This document shows, one piece after another, positions 36,825 to 48,800 of a stretch of DNA of 64,000 nt. The notes beneath the pieces are model-generated. The model saw only the letters and a list, made by a program, of their open reading frames with translations, ran no database searches and was not told the DNA's origin. Both the position numbers and the translations under genes were made by a program. Source of the stretch: Arcuatula senhousia (taxonomy: Eukaryota; Mollusca; Bivalvia; Mytilida; Mytilidae). The stretch's first letter is position 1; each line of letters opens with the position of its first letter. The DNA is taken from NCBI GenBank assembly GCA_963971305.1, contig CAXARO010001647.1, forward strand, positions 275,370 to 339,369, in the 5' to 3' direction.

Positions 36825-38750
36825 AAAGGGTGTACAACAAGGATAGAAATCTAAAGAAAAAAGACACTTCAAACAGAACTTTCAAGGAGAAAAATTCAAA
36901 TTTTGTTCAGTTTAAGTTGTGTGTTTTTCGGTTGGCTTGGTGTCTTAATTACAGTGTAAAAATATTGCTAAGACATTTTCATAAAAAGGAAGAAACAAAA
37001 CCTAACAAAAAGATTAAAAAGGGGGGGGGGGTAAATCTTTTCTTGTGAAATTTTAGACCGAAAACTGAAAGAAGGATGATGTCTTTGAGGTATATTTCTT
37101 TGGGAATAGAATTCGTATATGTGGCGTTAGAAACTTCAAAATTTAATGTCATATCAATTGTTTTGAGCAATGGGGTTTGTTCGATCTTTGTCCGACACGC
37201 CACTTATCTAAAATCTCATTTTCTGTAAAAAAAAACAATTTTGAAAGAAAAAGTCATTTCATTAATTTAAAAAAGTTCACTGACATGTTTTCCATCTGCA
37301 GACAAAACGGTCACTGCATAAGTGTTATGATCACACATTTTTTATGACAGAAAAGTTTTTTCTGGAAACAGTTTAGCTCGAAAAATGAAAAAAAAAACAT
37401 TTTCAGAAAAACCACAAAAAAAGATTTTTGCTTTATTTCTCTGATAAACCTTTTTATACAAACCGAACTCAATCATCATCGAAAAGTAATATCTTTTGAA
37501 ATTATTTTCATGCGGCTTTGGGGAGAGATTAGCATTTGGAAATAAACATGGTCAAAAAGTAAGGAAAAGGCAGACATTTTTAAGCAGGACCCAAAAGCTA
37601 CAAAACCAATTAAAAACTCATATTTGTCGCTTGGTGTGATTGGTAACACAGCTTTTTACGGAGGTGTCGTGCGTAAGATTCATTGATACCAAGGATTGCT
37701 TGAATTTTCTGCCTGTTCTATTGCTCTTCGAAACTAGAATTCAGGGTCGGGTAAAATTACACAATACAAAGTACCCATATTTTAAAAATGTTACTTTATA
37801 TTTTCAGTTTTTTGGCTGCACAATTGATCTAATAGGCTCTTGTGTGTAAAAGATCAGAATATTTCAAAGAGGGTGCCATTTTAAAATTAATGTGGTGGTA
37901 CTTAAATTTTGGCGGAATGTTTCATTTTCTGATTGCCCATGTATATTATTCTTTTTTCTGTGTAAATAAAGATGATGGAAAGTTTTGTGCTCGAAGAACT
38001 TTATGTTAGATATATGGTCCGCTAAATTTTATGTTTATTTTTTTTACTTATTCTGTTAAAGCTCAATTGAACTTTTTCCTTTTAATTATTATCTGAATAT
38101 GAATAAAACGGACTGAATAACACAAAGCGTTCGCTTTCGCAAAGACATACAGAGATTTCGTAGAACTGCAGTTCTTTTAAACTTTAAAAATGGATGAGAA
38201 CACAAAATTATGTTTAACCGACCAGTTCAATAAGTTTTTTTTTATTCTGTTTTTTTTTTCTTTTTTTTCGCGAAATTCGTTCGTTAAAAGCTCATTTCAT
38301 ATTTTATTCATCCATCGAAGCTGAAAGTTCAATTTTGTTCTACCGAATTTCAACTTTCAGGGTGAATTATGGCTTTTAAAATATTATATAAAAGTTTTAA
38401 GTTATAAGAGATAGAAATCAAGACATTCAAAAATGTCAGGCGAAAAACCTTTAGCCATGCACTGTCTTTTCAATCTGGTCTTGTTTTTTTTTTTTTTTTT
38501 GGTGACTTATAATTAATTCATATGTTTTTCATGTTTTTATTAAAACTTAAAAGTTTATAAAAAGCAAAGAGCCGGGTGCAAAATTAATTCTAATGGTTTA
38601 AAAGTCTTAAAGTGCAAGGACAAAACCAGTTTACACGGACAGCAAGAATAATACAGACAGCACAAAACAACTGCATCGAGTGAAGTCGAAACAAGAGTTA
38701 ACTGACCTATTAGCTGCAATAATGTAGCTCCTTTGACATCTTTGATTAGG
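36825..38750. other. Intergenic, no gene seen
   Basis: AT-rich with several homopolymer runs (G at 37021-37030, T at 38484-38500). Short frames here are not supported by codon pattern, splice signals or recognisable domains. Confidence 0.45.
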
Positions 38751-38756
38751 TAGAGC

Positions 38757-39513
38757 TACAAAGGGGTCCCATTACACGTAATGGAGCAAATTCAAATTTT
38801 ATGTCTAGCTTTCCAAGCAACTAAAATGGTACTTGAATGTAAGATAAACATTAAATTGATTTTGTTTTCTTTTATTAATACTGAAAACCGCTCAAGACGA
38901 AAGATTTGTTGATAATATTGCCACTTTCACTATTTTGATCCTGAACTTTACTGTGAAGTTCAAGATCAAATTTGGTAAAAAAAATTTGAGAGTAAAACCT
39001 TATAAAGAGATCAAAGTTATATCACGAATTCCTTAAAAAGAATTATAAATATATTCATAGCAACTCACAAATTGCACCAAAACGGCCCTTAACTTAACGC
39101 ATAAATACGTCAATTTCGGGTTATTGCGGAATGGCTGGGGAATCCGGAAAAGGTTCTTTTATTATATATTTTTCTAGGCATGACGACTTCCGGTGCAATT
39201 AAGAGCAATAGATCAAAATAAATATTGCTTGTTGTTTATTAAAGACAGAATCTTCAATTTTGACAATATTTCTATGCACGTAAGAATATTTCTTCATTCA
39301 ATTGAAGTATTTACCTTTCATAGAGATGTTATTGTTTTGATGATCTCACAATCACTTTTGAATAAGTCTACATGGCAGCAAACCAGTTTGACTCACAAAC
39401 TGGTAAAGTCACGTGATAATTTCTGTGTAATTGAGGGATTTTTCCGGAAAAGCAATGAACTCGAAAATGACGTATTTGAGGCGGCTGCTCCATTACGTTA
39501 AATGGAACCCCTT
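38757..39513. mobile_element. Possible TIR element (AAAGGGGTCCCATTA ends)
   Basis: AAAGGGGTCCCATTACACG..TAATGGAGCA at the left is matched, inverted, by TGCTCCATTACG..AATGGAACCCCTTT at the right (about 28 bp, imperfect). Just outside, AACTGACCTA occurs on both sides (38699 and 39562). The interior is non-coding. Confidence 0.45.
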
Positions 39514-39559
39514 TAAACCCCCCGCGAGTAAGCGAGCATAAGAGGGTTTTATTATTAGA

Positions 39560-39700
39560 ACTAACTGACCTAGATGCTGACCCACAGGTCATATTGAAGC
39601 TAAGGCTGCTAACAATTTTTCTTTGAGGATTTTTTAAATTGTCATTTATATTGAAAGTTGTGTCGCTTACACTTATTCCACATCTCATTATCTTCTTTTT
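39560..39700 (-). repeat. Dispersed ATGTGGAATAAG repeat, decayed copy
   Basis: Reads AGATGTGGAATAAGTGTAAG and CGACACAAC on the minus strand, then diverged sequence leading to GCAGCCTTAGCTTCAATATG. Confidence 0.6.
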
Positions 39701-41590
39701 AGAAATATTATACATTAGAATGCAATTTCATGAAACTTAAACATAGTGAGGCTGATGATGGCACCGCATGGTTGATTCTGAGGTTAATAGGTCAAATTTG
39801 AATCCACAAGTTTTAAATACTTTTCAGATTATTTTTTTTCAGAAAATTCGTTTCTGGAGAATAAGTTATAATGGATTATAATGTATTAGAGTCTTTGTGA
39901 AATTTCATCAAACTTGCCTGCAATAAATTAAACCTTTATTATTGTGAAAACACCAATACCGTTTATGGGCTTTAGGTCAAAAGTCAAGGGCAAAAGTTCG
40001 ATTATTCATTTTAAGGGCTTTAAAACCGATGTTTGGTTTTAAGTCTATAATTTTTAAATATAATAATTGCAAGCATACATGAAAGCCGATAAGCAAGGTT
40101 AGGTAAACTTCTATTGACCTTGGAGCCACTCAGTCGGCCAAATGTCGAGGTCAAAAATACTCTACATATTTTGGGAGAAAGAAATCAGTCAAAATGCCAG
40201 GCGAGAATCTTGTTGTTTTTTTTCTATTTTCTTTCAAATGAGTACGTGATTTTTTGTGTACAATAGGCAGTGACTATAGGACCGAAAAAAATATAAATCT
40301 ATGTTTTATAGGTTACACTGATATTAAAGTTAGGGTCGGCAAAACAATTTTATTAACAAAAAATGATTTTATTTATACCATAATGAGGTATAATTGCGAT
40401 TTAACTATAATAAGCAAACAATTTGAATATTCCAAAATACATGAAATAACATTCTGATATTCAACAAAATATTAATGAAGAAAACCGAATAAGCGTCCAT
40501 TAATTCGACATTTCGTCGGTCCGAAATTTATAACCGAGGCATATTATATAATTTCATTAAAATTTCTTGACTTTTAATAGTATAGCAATGAACCTACAAA
40601 AAGAGGATAGCAGCAAAGAGTAGGGTAGGTCTTTAACCCTACAATTAGACGTATATAATCATTTAATGGCCTATCACGACCTTTAGTGTGTAACTTGATT
40701 TCTCATAGCCTTGATTTACTTTTTGTAGTATTTGCTAAATTTGAGGACAAAAGAAAAATAAATCGTAGAATAAATAAAAGTTGAACGTCCCATAGATTAA
40801 GAAACTGTACACCATCATACTGTGTAGCAGCCATTTATGTTAGATGTAAATGATAACATAGATGATAAATTTGATTTTTAAAAAGATATGATAATCATCA
40901 ATACGTCCTACTTTTTTCTTTGATTTTGACCGTGTGAAATCATACGTTAAAATTATTTCTTTGGGGTTATACTTTGTATTAAACTATTCGAGCTATGCAC
41001 CCTGAAGTTATTTATAGTCATGCAATCACTTAAAATGTGACACTACATATTTAAAAAAAAAATGAAAAAAAAAATACAAAAATGAATATTAGTTCGTATG
41101 TACTACCAAAATGGTTGTCGTTAAGACAGTATATATTGATTATTCAATTATGAAGAGGTACCTTTGTTTGCCATATCAAAACAAGAATGTAGTAGAAATT
41201 AAAATTATGGAAATAGGAAATATAATATATTATACCTTGCACAACCATTTTTAAAAAATGGTAAGAGTTCCTTAGTTGTAACAAAAATTTTAAGTGGAAA
41301 TTTATATATTAAATTAAAGAAAGAAAAGGTCCATAAACTGAAGCATCACGATCGAAGTGCAACAAAATAGACGAACAAAACAAACGCACAATTTGAATAT
41401 TTCAAAAAAGCATACTGATTTTCAAATAAAATAATTATGAAGAAATCCGAATAAGCGCCCATCTGTTCGAAATTTCGTCATACCGAATTTAGGACAATAG
41501 GGCAAAGAAAAGAAAAAAAAATCGGGGGCGGATCCAGGATTTAAGGTGAGGATGGCATACAAACAATATATGATGTTATTTTTCACGCAT
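39701..41590. other. Intergenic, no gene seen
   Basis: AT-rich sequence. Near-repeats of CCGAATAAGCG followed by TTCGA.ATTTCGTC occur at about 40483-40520 and 41447-41480, suggesting an old duplication. No coding or RNA gene found. Confidence 0.45.
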
Positions 41591-41820
41591 TTTTTTAAGT
41601 GTTATGTACCATATCAATGATAGCTGCACCTAGTGATGCTCAGCATAATGCATGCTTTGGATGCTGGCTATGACCTATATTTTCCGCATGGATGACCGCA
41701 TACAGAAGACTGGTTAAGTCCAATCCCGCTTACTGACAAACCACCAACCATATTGGTATGGTAGGTGCACCTAGCTTGTTGTGCTTAGCATATTGCATGT
41801 TTCGGATGTTATTATTCTAA
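41590..41820. repeat. ~150-bp minisatellite, left part
   Basis: About one and a half units marked by GCTGGCTATGACCTATATTT, GCATGGATGACC and GGTAGGTGCACCTAG. The same units resume at 43060 after a stretch holding the Penelope remnant. Confidence 0.65.
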
Positions 41821-41862
41821 AAATGGTGTCGATCAAATGTGGATCCTGGATCGAAAGAACTT

Positions 41863-42615
41863 TTGGAGATTCTTAGCTCAAAATCAGTTTCATCTTGCAA
41901 CAGCATCAAAACTTTCGATTTCTCCACTCTTTACACTTCTATTCCGCATGAACAACTGAAATCACGATTCATCATTGGCACAGTTGATTAAACGCAGCTT
42001 TTTCAAAAAGAATGGAAAACGCAAGTACAAATATCTGGTAGACTATAACTTTTTCATCAATGAGTCTAAGAAAAAGAACAAATATAAAAAAGACCAAATA
42101 GTCGACATGCTCAATTTTCTTATCGACAAGATATTTGTTCAGTTTGGTGGACGTGTTTTTCAGCAAACAATAGGGAATCCAATGGGCATTAATTGTGCAC
42201 CTTGCTTGCTGATTTGTTTCTACGTTCATATGAAGCAGACTTCATATCATATCATATTAAGATTTACATATCGAAATTGACTCTCAAGGAAGACTTTCAA
42301 CAAAGCTCTACGACAAACGTAATGACTTCAACTTCCTAATCGTCAAAATTCCCTTTTTGTGTAGCAACATTCCGTCCGCCCCTGCTTGTATATAGAGTCT
42401 TCGTATAACAGTTGATTCGTTACTCCAGAGCTTGCGGGGATTACATCGATTTCCTTGGCAGGGCTTTACGTTTGACACAAAAATTGCTGACACAAGGTTA
42501 TGTTGCTCCACGATTGCTGTCTTCACTCAAGACATTTTACGGTAGACACCGTGTACTCGTAGACAAATATGGGATTTCTATCTCTCAAATGAGTGCAGAT
42601 GTTGGTTTTTCGTAG
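41863..42615 (+). pseudogene. Penelope-like reverse transcriptase remnant
   Basis: In successive shifted frames it shows SIKTFDFSTLYTSIPHEQLK (motif A region), FGGRVFQQTIGNPMGINCAP (motif B region), then IDSQGRLSTKLYDKRNDFNF and a tail like RYSRACGDYIDFLGRAL. These are hallmark segments of Penelope-like element RT. The part that should hold motif C (YIDD) between FTYR and the IDSQG segment is missing, and there are at least three frame changes, so it cannot be active. No GIY-YIG endonuclease was recognised. It lies within the minisatellite region. Confidence 0.85.
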
Positions 42616-42734
42616 AAATTTGTTTTGTCTTCCTTTACCGGATTTGACAAATTGATGTGGAAATTAGCAACAGGACGGGTGTGATATAGCAGGCAGGAAC
42701 CGCTCACTCTTTCGAAGACCTGAGTTCACTCGTG

Positions 42735-42930
42735 TTACGACTTGGTTTTGAATTATATGCATTTTATTTAGACCATGGGTCAATTGCAGAACCGCGAGCA
42801 GTGCCAAATGGCCTCGTTGAAGGCTGCTGGCGGTTGTCCATTGTGGTTTTTTTCTGAATTGCCGCTTGATTGTGGGCTGTGTCGCGTTCACTTATTCCAC
42901 ATCTCATTATTTTCTATTGAGTTTGCGTTG
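42735..42930 (+). repeat. Dispersed ATGTGGAATAAG repeat, plus-strand copy
   Basis: Contains TAGACCATGGGTCAATTGCA, GGCTGCTGGCGGTTGTCC and CCACATCTCATTATTTTCTA, matching the copy at 61886-62347. It directly follows the Penelope remnant and its 3' sequence, so the repeat may include the terminal region of such an element (inference). The 75-, 80-, 81- and 83-type short frames across such copies are by-products. Confidence 0.7.
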
Positions 42931-43049
42931 ATGATTTCCGTTCGGTTGATTTGGTATTTTATGTTTCTTCGTGCTGCTTTTGTTTGTGTTTTGGTCGTTG
43001 CCCATTCGGACTTTTGACACTCGGATGACCCATTGGTGCCTCTTTGCTG

Positions 43050-43400
43050 ATTTGGATGTGACCTATATTTTCCGCATGAATGACTACTTAAAGAAGAATG
43101 GTTAAATTAAGTCCATGTCCATTCCCACTAACTGACAAGTGCCACATCAACTTTGGTGTGGTAGGTGAACCTAGTGATGTTCAGCACAATGCATGTTTTA
43201 GGTGCTGGCTTTGACCTATATTTTCTGCATGAATTACCACTTACAGAAAAATGGGTTAAGTCAATTACTGCTAACAGACATGTACCACATTGACCAACGT
43301 GGTATGGCAGGTGCATCTTGGGATGCTTAGGAAGAAACATGGTTCAGATGCTGGCTGTGACCTTTTTTCTGCACGAATGAGCACTTAAAAATTTAAAATG
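43050..43400. repeat. ~150-bp minisatellite, right part
   Basis: Just over two units, marked by GACCTATATTTTCCGCATG (43060), GCTGGCTTTGACC (43204) and GCTGGCTGTGACC (43350), i.e. a period of about 146-152 bp. Together with 41590-41820 it brackets the Penelope remnant. Confidence 0.65.
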
Positions 43401-44197
43401 CTAAAGACAACTCCTGCGTAGTGACAATACTGTCTACCGAGATGAGCTTCTTAATTGATGTATTATCTTGCTGTTTAATAAATATAAAGGCGTGGTACAT
43501 GTGGTACGGTGTCTGTTTGATACATTTTCTTGATTAAAGATATTTGCAAAATTTTATAAAGGATCTAATAGAAGAGGTCACATGACTTTAAAAAATGCTA
43601 AATGAATTTTCCGAAATTTTCCCAAAATTACCATTAAAATGTGCTAGGCTAAACAGCAAAAGACAGGAAAAGATAGAAAAATAGGGCGGGCCAGACACCC
43701 TTTATAGCTAACATATATTTCTCACTGGCCGAGAAGGGCATTGTAACTTGATTTCTCGCAACCATGATTTACCTTTTTCTTGTTTTTTACTACCGGTATG
43801 TTTAAGGGCAAATATAAAGGTTATAACAACATTACCGGACTTAAAGGATCAATCTCAATGCACTAGAGGAAAAACAAAGCATGGATATTGAAGAAAATTG
43901 AAAAATGGATATGAATTGTAGGACCAATGAAAGAGTTAAACTGTCCATAGATTGAGTTTTTTTTGTGTGTGTAAGATGTAAACGACATGTATTTTTGTTC
44001 AACAAGATAAATATCAGGATGCCTCCTACATTTTTTTCTTATTTGTACCGTGTGAAATCGTTGATCTTTGTTAAAACTATTTCTTTGGGGTTATTTTATC
44101 TAATACCAAAATTATATAATTCTCTAGTTGGCAATAAATTTAAATGCGTTAAAAGTCATATTATAACTAGTGCTGATTGTGTTGGGATGCCAACACA
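43401..44197. other. Intergenic, no gene seen
   Basis: AT-rich. Segments near 43740-43790 (TAACTTGATTTCTCGCAACC) and 44038-44095 (CGTGTGAAATCGTTG) echo parts of 40690-40980, so this is probably another old duplicated repeat. Confidence 0.4.
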
Positions 44198-44675
44198 TAA
44201 GTCGCCCAAAATCGCCTTGGATAGTATTCCATTCAAATCAGTACATCAAAATAAGTCCAGAAATCAAATTTCGTTGAAATCGGACAAAGTTGACGTTTTT
44301 GGGGGGCGGGTGTAGTAAAACGGCCGCCATTTTGAAACCGGAAGTCGGATTTCAAATCCGGTCGCAGATTTGAATTCAGCATACCCGCTTTACCCAGATG
44401 ACCAATTTTCAAGACGATCCGATGAAAAAAAATTTTCCGCCCACTTTTTCCGATGGCCGCCATTTTGAAACGGCGGCCATCTTGAAAATTTCAAAACTTG
44501 GATGCACGCCTTTTAGTGACCCACTATCCAATCCAACAAGTGTTATTCAATTTCCTTGAACCCCTTTCTTGTATTAGGGAGGACAACTTTACGATAAAGA
44601 ATCAGAAGAATAATAATAATAATAAGAAACGGTGCAAAAACAATAAGTCTCCCAAACTTTGTTTTGGGCGACTTA
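44198..44675. mobile_element. MITE with TAAGTCGCCCAAAA ends
   Basis: The 14-bp ends TAAGTCGCCCAAAA and TTTTGGGCGACTTA are perfect inverted repeats. The right end also forms a hairpin with AAGTCTCCCAAAC just before it. The interior carries repeated GGCCGCCATTTTGAAA segments. No transposase is encoded. Confidence 0.7.
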
Positions 44676-44799
44676 ATTAATGTGCACATGTGTAGTTAAA
44701 AACATATTTCATAATGAAGACCAAATGAACCAAATCGGTTGCCGTTGAAAACGGTATATATGGTTTATATGATGATATTGCAGATTCCGAAGAGTTTGG

Positions 44800-44990
44800 G
44801 TTCGACCATTTTATATGTGTGTGAGGGGACACAGGGGGTATGGTTAATTTCTTTGTACTGCTTTTTTATTTTCGAAAAAAAAGGAGACTAGATTTATTTT
44901 TTATTTTTAAACTAACTATGAATTTTTCACCCCAAAAACACCATCCTGCGTTTTTATCTCAAATTTAACCATACCTACTCCTCTCTAGAT
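44800..44990. repeat. Dispersed 'CCTGCCTTTTTATTTC' repeat, copy 1
   Basis: Relative of stretches at 45930-46155 (opposite strand), 48305-48600 and 54400-54550. Shared marks are CTTTTTATTTTCGGAAAAA and CACCATCCTGC..TTTTAT, and the better copies have ends resembling ACCATTTGATTTTTATGGGG inverted. Long known as a common mussel MITE type (memory). Confidence 0.5.
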
Positions 44991-45371
44991 ATTATACAAT
45001 TATCACCCTAGCTGGTGTGTGACCCGGTGGTTTCTTTCCCCGAGAAAGTAAGGTCACCCGAGGGCCTGCCCCGAGGGTTACCTTACTTTTCGAGGGAAAA
45101 GAAATGCCGGGTCACATATCATCTAGGGTAATAACTGTTATATTATATCGAATATTTAAATGAAACAAATTCAATATTATTTCGGACATTTTAACCCTGT
45201 TCCATTGAAAGAAATACAGCCCATACAATGTTGAAGTAAAAACACGGGGTTCACGTGCGAAATCTCACGAGAGGGTGACATTACCATGCGACCCAACGCA
45301 GCGAAATATCACATGTCACGTGACCACGTCTAAGCGAATCACAATAAAGATTTTTATATGAGTATATACTA
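44991..45371. repeat. Hairpin repeat, copy 1
   Basis: The first 150 bp fold back on themselves: TATACAATTATCACCCTAG, GTGACCCGGTGG, CTTTCCCCGAGAAAGTAAGG and ACCCGAGGG are answered in reverse by CCGAGGG, CCTTACTTTTCGAGGG, GCCGGGTCAC and CTAGGGTAATAACTGTTATA. A tail of about 220 bp follows, with CACGAGAGGGTGAC, CCATGCGACCCAACG and TCACATGTCACGTGA. A second copy lies at 63563-63972. No protein is coded. Confidence 0.8.
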
Positions 45372-45929
45372 CATAATTGCTCCCTTGTCGTTTTTCAACA
45401 GCATTGAGATAAAAACAAAAAAAAATCGGTTGAAATCCAATTATATCGAAATCGAATTCATTGTTCTAATCAAATTAAAAGTAAACAATGAAATGATTAG
45501 AGCATGATCCAGCTTAGTTCGTTTATATCTAGGATTGTGTTCATAGTCTTTTTTAGCGTCAGCATTAATGTGCTACCAAAATAGCGATGCAATATGCAGC
45601 CTGACAACAAGCGAAAAGTCCGGGCTTTAAGCAAACAACAATCAATCATGCAACCAGCAATCACTATAAATATTTCCAATAACATTTTGATATTCAGCAA
45701 CAAACTATGCAGAAAATTCGATGATCGAGTTCCATGGTAATGCGTTTCGTGACCAGCTGTGTCCTTATAATGATACGATTCCAAAATTCATACTGTAACA
45801 CAAAAAATTGAAGACAGATGAGTCAAACTCCTTCGCAGCGCGTAGGCTATCTTTTCCGACTGAAAGTAGTACCGGTTAATTAGTGTGCTGGACGCAAGCT
45901 TTGGGAACTGGAACTGCGAGGAGTTCACA
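45372..45929. other. Intergenic; one doubtful minus-strand frame
   Basis: A 95-residue minus-strand frame (45497-45784) has a hydrophobic stretch but no signal, splice or domain support; I do not call it. Nothing else seen. Confidence 0.4.
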
Positions 45930-46155
45930 TATAATGGAGTGACCAGTTGATTGTTATGGGGAAGCTATGGTGAAATTCGAAATAAAAAGGCAGGACAGTG
46001 CTTTGAATGAAAAAAGGCATGGTGATATCTTTGGTGGAAAAATTTATTGAAGCTTTAAAAAAATAGCCTGGCTCGGCTTTTCCCGAAAATAAAAAAGCAG
46101 GACGAAAAAAATCTCCATAGCTCCCCATAAAAATTAAATTGTTGCTCCCTAAGTG
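45930..46155. repeat. Dispersed 'CCTGCCTTTTTATTTC' repeat, copy 2 (inverted)
   Basis: GGTGAAATTCGAAATAAAAA, GGCAGGACAG and CCGAAAATAAAAAAGCAGGA mark an inverted copy of the family at 48305-48600. Confidence 0.55.
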
Positions 46156-46429
46156 TGATATGATATCTACTTCTAATCAAAGTTAGCAATCCTATACATT
46201 TGAAGTAAACAGTTTTTTTAAGGAGATATATGACAGACAGATGGATCATAGTCAATGCCCCAGCGTTGCTGTTGGGCTGGCCGGCCAGTGAGTTCTATGC
46301 ATTCTTTGTTGAAAAAATCGACTGAACGACACAGGACATAAACGCCCTAATTTAAATTACACGTACGGGTACCGGGTGAAGCAGCAGCAGCGATACGTTT
46401 ATCGGTCAAAGTTCACGATAGAGCGCTCA

Positions 46430-46985
46430 CATACCTGACATCGAGTCAGACCGCTTTGTGGGAGGCCATTTTGCCCACAAAGCGACAAGGATGTGTGCCC
46501 CAGGTACAAGGCTGCCAACTTTTGAAAGTTTGGAATCGGGATTTTGATTATTTTTGTGATTTATACAAAGTATAATTAATAAAGAAAATTAAAGACCTGA
46601 AAATCGGGAAAACCTGTGAAAATCGGGAAAATTGGCAGCCCTGCAGGTGGTTGAATGGGACAGCCCTATCATAATGAATGCCGGTGTCGTCAGGTTAAAT
46701 TGCGGAATCTGACCGCAAAACCGGCATATATGGTGGTGCACCGTGGGAAAAATATCTTGTATCTCGCACGGTTAAGAATCTTGCTGCAGGTATCGATAAG
46801 ATTTATCATTGGATCCCCATGCAGTAGGCTAAATTGCACGATCCTACCTAACCCTCCTTTTTCCACTGGCAGTTAAAACTCTCATTCCGAATCGACCTTG
46901 TGTCCCCATTTCCTCCACTTCATCATCATTTCGTGTTCATTTTATCATCCCTTTCATGTTCATCCCCCGGATATAGTCGAAAGAG
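46430..46985 (+). repeat. SINE-like element, diverged copy interrupted by a MITE
   Basis: CCCACAAAGCGACAAGGATG, TGGTTGAATGGGACAGCCCT, CACCGTGGGAAAAA and CATGTTCATCCCCCGG follow the same order as in the better copy at 60195-60658. A 140-bp element with ends GGCTGCCAACTTTT and AAAATTGGCAGCC (about 46508-46641) is inserted in it, with CAGGT on both sides. Confidence 0.6.
46508..46641. mobile_element. MITE with GGCTGCCAACTTTT ends
   Basis: Inverted ends GGCTGCCAACTTTT / AAAATTGGCAGCC around an AT-rich interior with repeated GAAAATCGGGAAAA. It interrupts the SINE-like copy at 46430-46985; CAGGT lies next to both ends. Confidence 0.65.
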
Positions 46986-48304
46986 TGCTTCTTTGTAGTA
47001 AATCAATATCTCACTTAAACCAACTAGCATATCTTCACTATTATACATCTAGAGATAAAAAGAAACGAATGTCTGTTTATCCAAAGCCACGATAAAGAAG
47101 GAGGGGTGTTATATAATATAAGAGCTCATAAAACATAACTTAAAGTGTTAAATATACATTTTTATTAAACTTAAGTTATCAATTACATGAATTAGTGTCG
47201 CATTTTGTTTCATTAATTGTTGGCGCAAATAATTTTACCCACAACAAAATATATTAACGCAAATTAATGATTCACTGGCGCAAAAGAATGTCAAAATGGT
47301 GCAAACAGGTTAACTTTTTCCCGGCATATCTTACAAAAAAAGTTTTAGGAGGAGAGGTTTCCATAGAGACGAGTGCAATAACATTTTTGTCAGTAGTAAA
47401 ATAAGGCAATTTGAGCTACATGTAGTACAACACGCAACTCTAGCCGAAAAAAGAGAGCTGTCCTATATACTTTTTTCATATTATAATATAATTTTTAAAA
47501 TATTTTTTTTACTCCTACAAACCATAGTGCAACACTGTTTTTGACTTTTATTTAAAGTACATGTGTTTTAACTAACCTCAAGAACAGTTTAACTTCTTTC
47601 AGATACCGGTATATGATTGTTTTGATTTATTTGATATTCAAAGAGGGTGGTAAAAGGGGGTGGGGTCCCAACAAGAAAACACGAGAAATAAAAATCAAAA
47701 TTTCGAAAACACGGACAATTAAAACGTCAAAAACTTTGTACGAAAATTACCCTTTATCATCCCTTTAAACAACTGAGGTGAATTTGTAGTCATACATTTC
47801 TTAACCTTTATGTACCTCTGATTTACGATTATTCAATAAGATCTAGAATTCGACACCCTGGGTACATTACAATTTTAAGAAGACTATTTGAAAAGAGACA
47901 CCGTCGCGCTCTACGATTTCGCAAGGGCGTAATTATATTTCTCCATTGTCAATACAATAAGAGATCGCTATGCGAGTTAGCTTTTTTAACTGACACTATT
48001 CATAAACAAATATTTTGAAGTTGTTTACATACCCTTCAAAAGTTCACTTAATAGGATGCTGATACTAGGCTTTTTTTTATTTTGGGGGCAAATACGAGAC
48101 TTCATTATTATTAACCTCAATGAGTAAGAAAAAATCAAGGTCACTGAACGAACTTGTAGTTCATATCTGAATATACCAGTCCTCAACTATTGAGAAATGA
48201 TTTTTCATTTTTAAATGTTTTTTTTTTATATTTCAAAATATGCCCATAGCATTTGTAAGCTTCTTTAATGCAATTTTTATTTATTTTTCATTTAGTTTAG
48301 GGTG
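46986..48304. other. Intergenic, no gene seen
   Basis: AT-rich with many short homopolymer runs. No splice-supported coding segment, RNA gene or clear repeat boundary recognised. Confidence 0.4.
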
Positions 48305-48600
48305 CAACCATTTGGCTTTTGTCGGGGGGGGGGGGGGGACCTATGGATATTTTCTTCGTCCTGCCTTTTTATTTTCGGAAAAAGCTGAGCCTGGATTTTT
48401 TTTTGCACGCTTGCGCACGCCAATTTTTTTTATTTCTAAAACTATTATAAAATTTTCAGCCAAAACTACCATCCTGCCTTTTTTTTCATGAAAAGCAAAG
48501 CAGTGTTCTGCCTTTTTTTTTCTGGATTTTTGCCATCCTGCCTTTTTATTTCAAATTTCACCATAGCCCCACCATAAAAATCAAATGGTAGGTCCCTTAG
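48305..48600. repeat. Dispersed 'CCTGCCTTTTTATTTC' repeat, copy 3
   Basis: Best copy in the window: ACCATTTGGCTTTTGTCGGG with a poly-G run at the left and CCCACCATAAAAATCAAATG at the right are approximate inverted ends, with repeated CCTGCCTTTTTATTTC-like units between. Confidence 0.6.
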
Positions 48601-48679
48601 TTTAAACATATATATTTATTTATCATGAATTAGTAAACAAGTCTAATGTTTATGAGAATCCCTCTCCAGCTGTTAGTTT

Positions 48680-48800
48680 GTAAGTGTGGCCTTTGCAGCG
48701 ACCCCATTGAGCCTTCCTACTCTTACTCCTATCGAAGTCTACACAGGGATCTTTAACGTGCATGGGGTATTGCTCTCCACATGCACGGGACAACTTTTTT
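48680..48800. repeat. Dispersed molluscan repeat (AGGGATCTTTAACGTGC type)
   Basis: ACACAGGGATCTTTAACGTG followed by CACATGCACGGGACAAC is a pattern I recognise from many molluscan sequences. The two opposite 66- and 88-residue frames here are by-products. Confidence 0.55.

Noticed and set aside
45497..45784. 95-residue minus-strand frame with a hydrophobic stretch
   Set aside because: No family, no splice signals, repeat-rich surroundings; open frames of this size are expected by chance.
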